Positions 6,363 to 10,102 of a stretch of DNA of 10,102 nt are shown piece by piece. The notes under the pieces were generated by a model, which was given only the letters and a program-made list of their open reading frames with translations, made no database searches and had not been told where the DNA came from. Origin of the DNA: Clostridiales bacterium UBA1763. GTDB lineage: Bacteria; Bacillota; Clostridia; Oscillospirales; Oscillospiraceae. The DNA lies in NCBI GenBank assembly GCA_002314685.1, contig DCHB01000066.1:24313-34414 (forward strand). Direction: 5' to 3'. Every line of letters begins with the position of its first letter. Position 1 is the stretch's first letter. The position numbers were made by a program, and so were the translations under genes.

Positions 6363-7649
6363 GTGAAATACATTATATACACTTTCGGCTGCAAGGTCAA
6401 CCAATATGAAACTCAGGCTATGGAAAGTCTGCTCAATGAGCACGGACACACAGCGGCACTCGACGGCGAAGTCGCCGACGCCGTCATAGTCAACACCTGC
6501 GCCGTGACAGCTGAGGCGGGACGCAAATCCCGTCAGGCAATAAACCGTCTGCGCGAGGAAAATCCCGATGCAGTCGTCGCCGTCTCGGGCTGCTACTCAC
6601 AGCTAAGCCCCGACACCGCATCAAAGCTCGGTGCGGATGTTGTTTTCGGCAGCAACGACAGAATAAAGCTTGTGCAGGCGATAGAAAATGCAGTCTTGAC
6701 GGGCACGGGCGAGCGAAATCTCGACAAGCCCTTTGAGCGCAGAATATTTGAGGAGCTTCCCGCGGGTGCTGTCGCAGGTCATACGAGGGCACTGCTTAAA
6801 ATTCAGGACGGCTGTGTTAATTTCTGCAGCTACTGTATAATACCCTACACGCGAGGCAGAGTGCGCAGCTTGCCGATTGAAAATGCGGTGAAGCAGGCAT
6901 CGGAGCTCGACGCGCAGGGCTACCGCGAGCTTGTCGTGACGGGCATAGAGATTGCCTCCTACGGCGTTGACTTAGAGGGTAAGCCCGACCTTGCCGATGT
7001 GATTGTCGCAATTTCAAAAGCCGCGCCGCATACCCGCCTGCGCTTAGGCTCGATTGAGCCGAGTGTCATCACCGAGGAATTTTGCCGCCGTCTTGCCGAA
7101 GCGGGCAATATATGCAGGCATTTTCATCTGTCACTGCAGTCGGGCTGTGATGCAACGCTGAAGGCTATGAACAGAAAGTACAGCACCGCGGAGTTTTTCG
7201 AGGCGGTTAAGCTTTTGAGAAAATATTTCCCCGACTGCGGACTGACCGCCGACCTCATTGTGGGCTTTCCCGGTGAAACCGAGGCGCATCAGAGAGAAAC
7301 GCTCGAATTTCTCGAAAAGGTCGCATTTTCCGATGTGCACATTTTCCCGTATTCCCGCAGACCGGGCACACCTGCCGACAAAATGGCGGGACAGCTTGAC
7401 CGTGCCGAGAAGGCAAAGCGCTCAAAGCAGGCGAGGGCAGTCGCGGAAAAGACAAGGCAGGCATATCTCGATGCCGCTGTCGGCACTGTTTTGCCCGTTT
7501 TGTTTGAGACCGAAGAAAACGGCTGGTGGCAGGGACACAGCGACACCTACGTTCTCGTAAAGGCGCAGGGCGAAAATCTCAAGGGCGTTGTACGAAATGT
7601 TCAAATAACGGATGTGTCGGGACAAATGCTTGTAGGAAAAACAGTTTGA
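6363..7649 (+). CDS. mtaB: tRNA t6A37 methylthiotransferase MtaB
   Basis: This 428-residue protein has the three-part plan of methylthiotransferases. The N-terminal domain has three cysteines for one 4Fe-4S cluster: Cys10 in TFGCKVNQYE, Cys46 in NTCAVT and Cys77 in SGCYSQ. The radical-SAM core has CVNFCSYC (Cys151, 155, 158), which binds the second cluster and S-adenosylmethionine, followed by IPYTRGR, SLQSG and the DLIVGFPGET stretch. A C-terminal TRAM RNA-binding domain covers about 370-428. TFGCKVNQYE and SGCYSQ fit MtaB (YqeV type), which turns t6A37 into ms2t6A in tRNAs reading ANN codons, better than MiaB or RimO. GTG 6363 is chosen over ATG 6342 because of GGAG at 6352 and because the protein then begins MKYIIYTFGC like its relatives. 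Only 36 bases separate it from the divergent cysteine desulfurase. Confidence 0.93.
   Translation: MKYIIYTFGCKVNQYETQAMESLLNEHGHTAALDGEVADAVIVNTCAVTAEAGRKSRQAINRLREENPDAVVAVSGCYSQLSPDTASKLGADVVFGSNDRIKLVQAIENAVLTGTGERNLDKPFERRIFEELPAGAVAGHTRALLKIQDGCVNFCSYCIIPYTRGRVRSLPIENAVKQASELDAQGYRELVVTGIEIASYGVDLEGKPDLADVIVAISKAAPHTRLRLGSIEPSVITEEFCRRLAEAGNICRHFHLSLQSGCDATLKAMNRKYSTAEFFEAVKLLRKYFPDCGLTADLIVGFPGETEAHQRETLEFLEKVAFSDVHIFPYSRRPGTPADKMAGQLDRAEKAKRSKQARAVAEKTRQAYLDAAVGTVLPVLFETEENGWWQGHSDTYVLVKAQGENLKGVVRNVQITDVSGQMLVGKTV
6372..6400 (-). promoter_or_regulatory. Strong promoter of the cysteine desulfurase gene, inside mtaB
   Basis: On the minus strand TTGACC (6400-6395, 5/6) and a perfect TATAAT (6377-6372) are 17 bases apart, the ideal spacing. 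The start point would be about 6365, on the mtaB start codon, giving a leader of about 39 bases for the desulfurase. The hexamers occupy mtaB codons 4 to 13. Confidence 0.75.
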
Positions 7650-7674
7650 CGAAATAATAACAAGGCTATATAAT
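7646..7674 (+). promoter_or_regulatory. Strong promoter of serC-serA
   Basis: TTGACG (7646-7651, 5/6) and a perfect TATAAT (7669-7674) are 17 bases apart. The -35 overlaps the mtaB stop codon at 7647-7649. Transcription should begin near 7681 and give a leader of about 29 bases. I see no terminator between mtaB and this promoter, so read-through can add to it. No T-box or riboswitch fits in so short a leader. Confidence 0.78.
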
Positions 7675-7709
7675 AAAACGATACGAATTTTGCGAAAGGA
7701 GTGCTCATA

Positions 7710-8798
7710 ATGTCGAGAGAGGGAGTATACAATTTCTCCGCAGGCCCGTCCATGATGCCTGAAGAGGTTTTGAAAAAAGCGCAGAGTGAAATCTGCGATT
7801 ACCGATCAAGCGGAATGTCCGTAATGGAGATGAGTCACCGAAGCGCAATTTTCGCGGAAATCTTCGCGCAGACGAAAAATAAGCTCAAAAAAGCACTCAA
7901 GGTGCCCGACACGCATGAGATACTGTTTTTGCAGGGCGGCGCAACACTGCAGTTTGCGTCAATCCCCATGAACTTAATGGGCACCTCGGCGGATTACGCC
8001 GTAACGGGCAACTTTTCGTCCTTAGCGGCGAAGGAAGCGGAGAAATACGGCAGAGTAAACATAGCCTGCAACAGTGCCGACAGAGGACACAGCTATATAC
8101 CGAAGCAAAGCGAATTGAAGCTTGATGCCGGCGCCTCGTATTTTTACTACTGCTCGAATAATACGATTTTCGGCACCGAATGGCAGTACCGCCCCGAAAC
8201 AAAAGGCGTGCCTATCGTGTGCGATATGTCCTCGGACATCCTATCAAAGCCCGTAAATGTTGCAGATTATGCACTTATATATGCAGGCGCACAGAAGAAT
8301 ATGGCTCCCGCGGGACTTACGGTGGTAATAATAGATAAGGCTATTGCAGGCAGGCAGATGAGCGTTTGCCCCTCAGTTATGAGCTATGACACGCTTATAA
8401 AGAAGGATTCAATGCTCAACACCCCGCCGTGCTGGTGCATATATATGCTCGGTCTTATGCTCGACTGGCTTGAGAGCATAGGCGGAGTAGGTCAGATGGA
8501 GAAAATTAAAAGCGAGAGGGCGGCAAAGCTTTACGATTTTCTTGATAACAGCTCGCTTTTTATCCCGCACGCCGAGCAGGGCTCGCGAAGCGATATGAAT
8601 ATAACCTTCCGCACGCACAGTGAGGAGCTTGACGCTCTGTTTGTTAAGGAAGCGGCGTCAATGGGGCTTCTTAATCTTAAGGGACACAGACTCACGGGCG
8701 GAATGCGCGCATCGCTGTATAATGCCATGCCCATGCAGGGCGTAGACGCACTGATTGATTTTATGAAAAAATTTGAGGTTGAGCATAATGCGAAATAA
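7710..8798 (+). CDS. serC: Phosphoserine aminotransferase
   Basis: This 362-residue PLP enzyme of aminotransferase class V converts 3-phosphohydroxypyruvate and glutamate to O-phosphoserine and 2-oxoglutarate, the second step of serine synthesis. The same family also acts in the vitamin B6 route in some bacteria. Family landmarks are YNFSAGPSMMP near the N-terminus (7-17), SHRSAIF (42-48), the cofactor-phosphate loop GGATLQF (76-82), the PLP lysine Lys196 in YAGAQKNMAPAGLT, and the C-terminal GHRLTGGMRASLYNAMP (325-341). The length is normal. ATG 7710 is the start, with GGAG at 7698-7701 eight bases away; the frame could open at GTG 7701, but that codon overlaps the binding site. It shares 11 bases with serA, so the two are probably translationally coupled. 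Confidence 0.97.
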   Translation: MSREGVYNFSAGPSMMPEEVLKKAQSEICDYRSSGMSVMEMSHRSAIFAEIFAQTKNKLKKALKVPDTHEILFLQGGATLQFASIPMNLMGTSADYAVTGNFSSLAAKEAEKYGRVNIACNSADRGHSYIPKQSELKLDAGASYFYYCSNNTIFGTEWQYRPETKGVPIVCDMSSDILSKPVNVADYALIYAGAQKNMAPAGLTVVIIDKAIAGRQMSVCPSVMSYDTLIKKDSMLNTPPCWCIYMLGLMLDWLESIGGVGQMEKIKSERAAKLYDFLDNSSLFIPHAEQGSRSDMNITFRTHSEELDALFVKEAASMGLLNLKGHRLTGGMRASLYNAMPMQGVDALIDFMKKFEVEHNAK

Positions 8799-9954
8799 CA
8801 TTAAGACAATAAACAACATTTCCCCCGCGGGCACCGAAAGACTCAAGGCACTCGGATACAATGTTTCAGCGGATATTGAGGACCCCGACGGAATAATAGT
8901 CCGCAGTGCGGATATGCACGAGTACAGGACCAATGCCTCGCTTTTAGGCGTTGCAAGAGCAGGCGCGGGCTATAACAATATCCCCGTTGAGCGCTTTGCA
9001 GAGGAGGGCATAGTTGTTTTCAACAGCCCCGGTGCAAATGCCGTAGCCGTCAAGGAGCAGTCGATTTGCTCGCTCGTCATGGCATCGCGTGATGTTTTGG
9101 GCTCGATTGAATGGGTAAAGAGCATAGCGGGCGAGGGCGAGAAAATACCCGCGCTCGTCGAAAAGGGCAAGTCCGATTTTGCGGGTCCCGAGCTTATGGG
9201 CAAGACAATAGGTGTCCTCGGACTCGGCGCAACGGGTGCACTTGTCGCAAATGCCTGCCTTGCGATTGATATGCAGGTAATCGGCTACGACCCGTTTATG
9301 TCGGTTGAATCGGCTTGGAGGCTCAGCCGCGATGTTATCCGTGCCGACGATATAGGCGAAATTTTCAGAAAGTGCGACTATATAAGCGTAAATATCCCCT
9401 ATAACGAGGATACGCACCATATTATCGACGAAAAAGCCTTCGCGATGATGAAGGACGGCGTCCGCATAATAAACGAGTCGAGGGCGGAGGTCATTGACGA
9501 GGATGCAATGCTCAGAGCACTTGAAAGCGGCAAGGTCGCAAAATATGTGACCGATTTCCCGAACGAGAAAATTCTCGGCGGCAAGAATGTAATCGCCCTG
9601 CCTCATCTGGGTGCCTGCACCCCCGAAAGCGAGGACCGCTGTGCGGAAATGGCGGCAAAGCAGCTGCACGAGTATCTCAAAAACGGCAATATAGTCAACT
9701 CCGTAAACCTGCCGTCTGCAAAGCTTGAACGCATGGGTGTTTGCCGACTCTGCGTTATCCACCACAATGTCCCGGGTATGATAAACCGCATACTCGACCT
9801 AATAACCGCAAAAAACATCAACGTCGAGCACATGATTAACAAGCCCAAGGGCAGATATGCTTATACCATTATCGACCTCGGTGACGAGATTTGGGAGGAC
9901 ACGGCAATACAAATCCGCCGCATGGACGATGTACTGCGCGTAAGAGTGCTGTAA
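8788..9954 (+). CDS. serA: D-3-phosphoglycerate dehydrogenase with ACT domain
   Basis: This 388-residue enzyme oxidises 3-phosphoglycerate with NAD to 3-phosphohydroxypyruvate, the first step of serine synthesis, feeding SerC. It has the RAGAGYNNI substrate loop (57-65), the Rossmann motif GVLGLGATG (142-150) with an NAD-selective Asp at 168, and the catalytic set Arg232 (NESRAEVIDE), Glu260 (DFPNEK) and His273 (LPHLGA). Residues about 320-388 form a C-terminal ACT domain (RLCVIHHNVPG then NVEHMINKPKG), the usual site for serine feedback control. It is the short ACT type common in Clostridia and lacks the extra middle domain of longer SerA proteins. The usual Gly after the catalytic Arg is Ala here. 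ATG 8788, nine bases after GAGG at 8775-8778, lies within the end of serC. The terminator begins in the stop codon. No serB is seen. Confidence 0.96.
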   Translation: MRNNIKTINNISPAGTERLKALGYNVSADIEDPDGIIVRSADMHEYRTNASLLGVARAGAGYNNIPVERFAEEGIVVFNSPGANAVAVKEQSICSLVMASRDVLGSIEWVKSIAGEGEKIPALVEKGKSDFAGPELMGKTIGVLGLGATGALVANACLAIDMQVIGYDPFMSVESAWRLSRDVIRADDIGEIFRKCDYISVNIPYNEDTHHIIDEKAFAMMKDGVRIINESRAEVIDEDAMLRALESGKVAKYVTDFPNEKILGGKNVIALPHLGACTPESEDRCAEMAAKQLHEYLKNGNIVNSVNLPSAKLERMGVCRLCVIHHNVPGMINRILDLITAKNINVEHMINKPKGRYAYTIIDLGDEIWEDTAIQIRRMDDVLRVRVL

Positions 9955-9984
9955 AAAATCGGGTTCAATAACCCGATTTTTTTT
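9953..9984 (+). terminator. Intrinsic terminator of serC-serA
   Basis: AAAAAATCGGGTT (9953-9965) and AACCCGATTTTTT (9970-9982) are perfect arms around a CAAT loop, with a run of eight T from 9977 to 9984. The left arm takes in the last two bases of the serA stop codon. Confidence 0.93.
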
Positions 9985-9990
9985 CAGCTT

Positions 9991-10019
9991 GTCAAAAAAG
10001 TCCCTCGGACTTTTTTGAC
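9991..10019. repeat. Hairpin 2 of the post-serA cluster
   Basis: GTCAAAAAAGTCC (9991-10003) and GGACTTTTTTGAC (10007-10019) form a perfect 13-base stem with a CTC loop, six bases after the serA terminator. No T-run follows, so it is not a plain terminator. It may be a dispersed palindromic repeat or a 3'-end structure. Confidence 0.8.
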
Positions 10020-10038
10020 TGCGCCGAAAAGCCGCCAA

Positions 10039-10064
10039 AAAATGCACAGAGCTCTGTGCATTTT
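10039..10064. repeat. Hairpin 3: 26-base perfect palindrome
   Basis: AAAATGCACAGAG (10039-10051) is followed at once by its exact reverse complement CTCTGTGCATTTT (10052-10064), centred on GAGCTC. It has no spacer, so as RNA it would fold with a small loop; as DNA it could also be a symmetrical protein-binding site. Confidence 0.8.
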
Positions 10065-10065
10065 G

Positions 10066-10086
10066 AAAAAGCCCAATAGGCTTTTT
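10066..10086. terminator. Hairpin 4, terminator-like on both strands
   Basis: AAAAAGCC (10066-10073) and GGCTTTTT (10079-10086) pair over 8 bases around a 5-base loop, ending in five T on either strand. It could serve as a weak bidirectional terminator if a leftward gene lies just beyond the window. The flanks CGCCG (10022-10026) and CGGCG (10092-10096) are also complementary, so hairpins 3 and 4 could sit inside a larger fold. Confidence 0.5.
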
Positions 10087-10102
10087 GTTGTCGGCGATCA
10101 AA

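Noticed and set aside
8944..9765. 273-residue open frame antisense to serA
   Set aside because: It is fully covered by serA, which has all family motifs. The antisense product shows no recognisable fold and no promoter or binding site, so it is a shadow.
9799..10101. 100-residue frame running leftward through the hairpin cluster into serA
   Set aside because: It translates the palindromes and the antisense of the ACT domain, so it is almost surely not a gene. Its start near the window edge has not been ruled out as part of a longer frame, but nothing supports it.
1..10102. A novel multi-gene defence, secondary-metabolite or mobile system
   Set aside because: Apart from the small P-loop protein, every coding region is a recognisable core or envelope gene, with no integrase, transposase, CRISPR, toxin or biosynthetic enzymes. 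I do not see a new system here.

Overview
The window reads as an ordinary chromosomal housekeeping segment of a low-to-mid GC Firmicute, most likely a clostridial gut-type bacterium (Oscillospiraceae/Ruminococcaceae-like). This rests on strong AGGAGG-type ribosome binding sites, the order SpoVB/YabM-like flippase - HU - RqcP (YabO), which matches a well known Bacillus/Clostridium neighbourhood, and clostridial-type protein families. The assignment is by recognition, without a database search. I see no phage, transposon, CRISPR, toxin-antitoxin or defence genes, no rRNA or tRNA, and no convincing new multi-gene system.

Layout. Bases 1-1800 (+) hold the 3' part of a MOP-superfamily lipid/polysaccharide flippase, then HU, a strong terminator, and RqcP, whose ribosome binding site starts right behind that terminator. 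A perfect bidirectional hairpin (1802-1830) separates this block from a leftward series: a small P-loop ATPase of unknown function (1837-2250), glucose-6-phosphate isomerase (2379-3650), a secreted D-Ala-D-Ala carboxypeptidase (3779-4924), a 271-base AT-rich gap, and a cysteine desulfurase (5196-6326). From 6363 rightward come the tRNA methylthiotransferase MtaB, then serC and serA, which overlap by 11 bases and have a near-consensus promoter. The window ends in a cluster of four hairpins (9953-10086).

How the genes work together. SerC and SerA are consecutive enzymes of serine synthesis. Cysteine desulfurase supplies sulfur for Fe-S clusters and tRNA thiolation, and its divergent neighbour MtaB is an Fe-S enzyme that adds a methylthio group to t6A37 of tRNA. 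HU and RqcP belong to chromosome organisation and ribosome rescue. The carboxypeptidase and the flippase both concern the cell envelope.

The most interesting points are regulatory. A near-consensus promoter for the cysteine desulfurase sits inside the first codons of mtaB. The hup/rqcP junction looks like a terminator read-through device. The AT-rich gap has DnaA-box-like repeats. A multi-hairpin block follows serA. In several genes the Shine-Dalgarno spacing points to a start internal to the longest reading frame, and I give those corrected starts.
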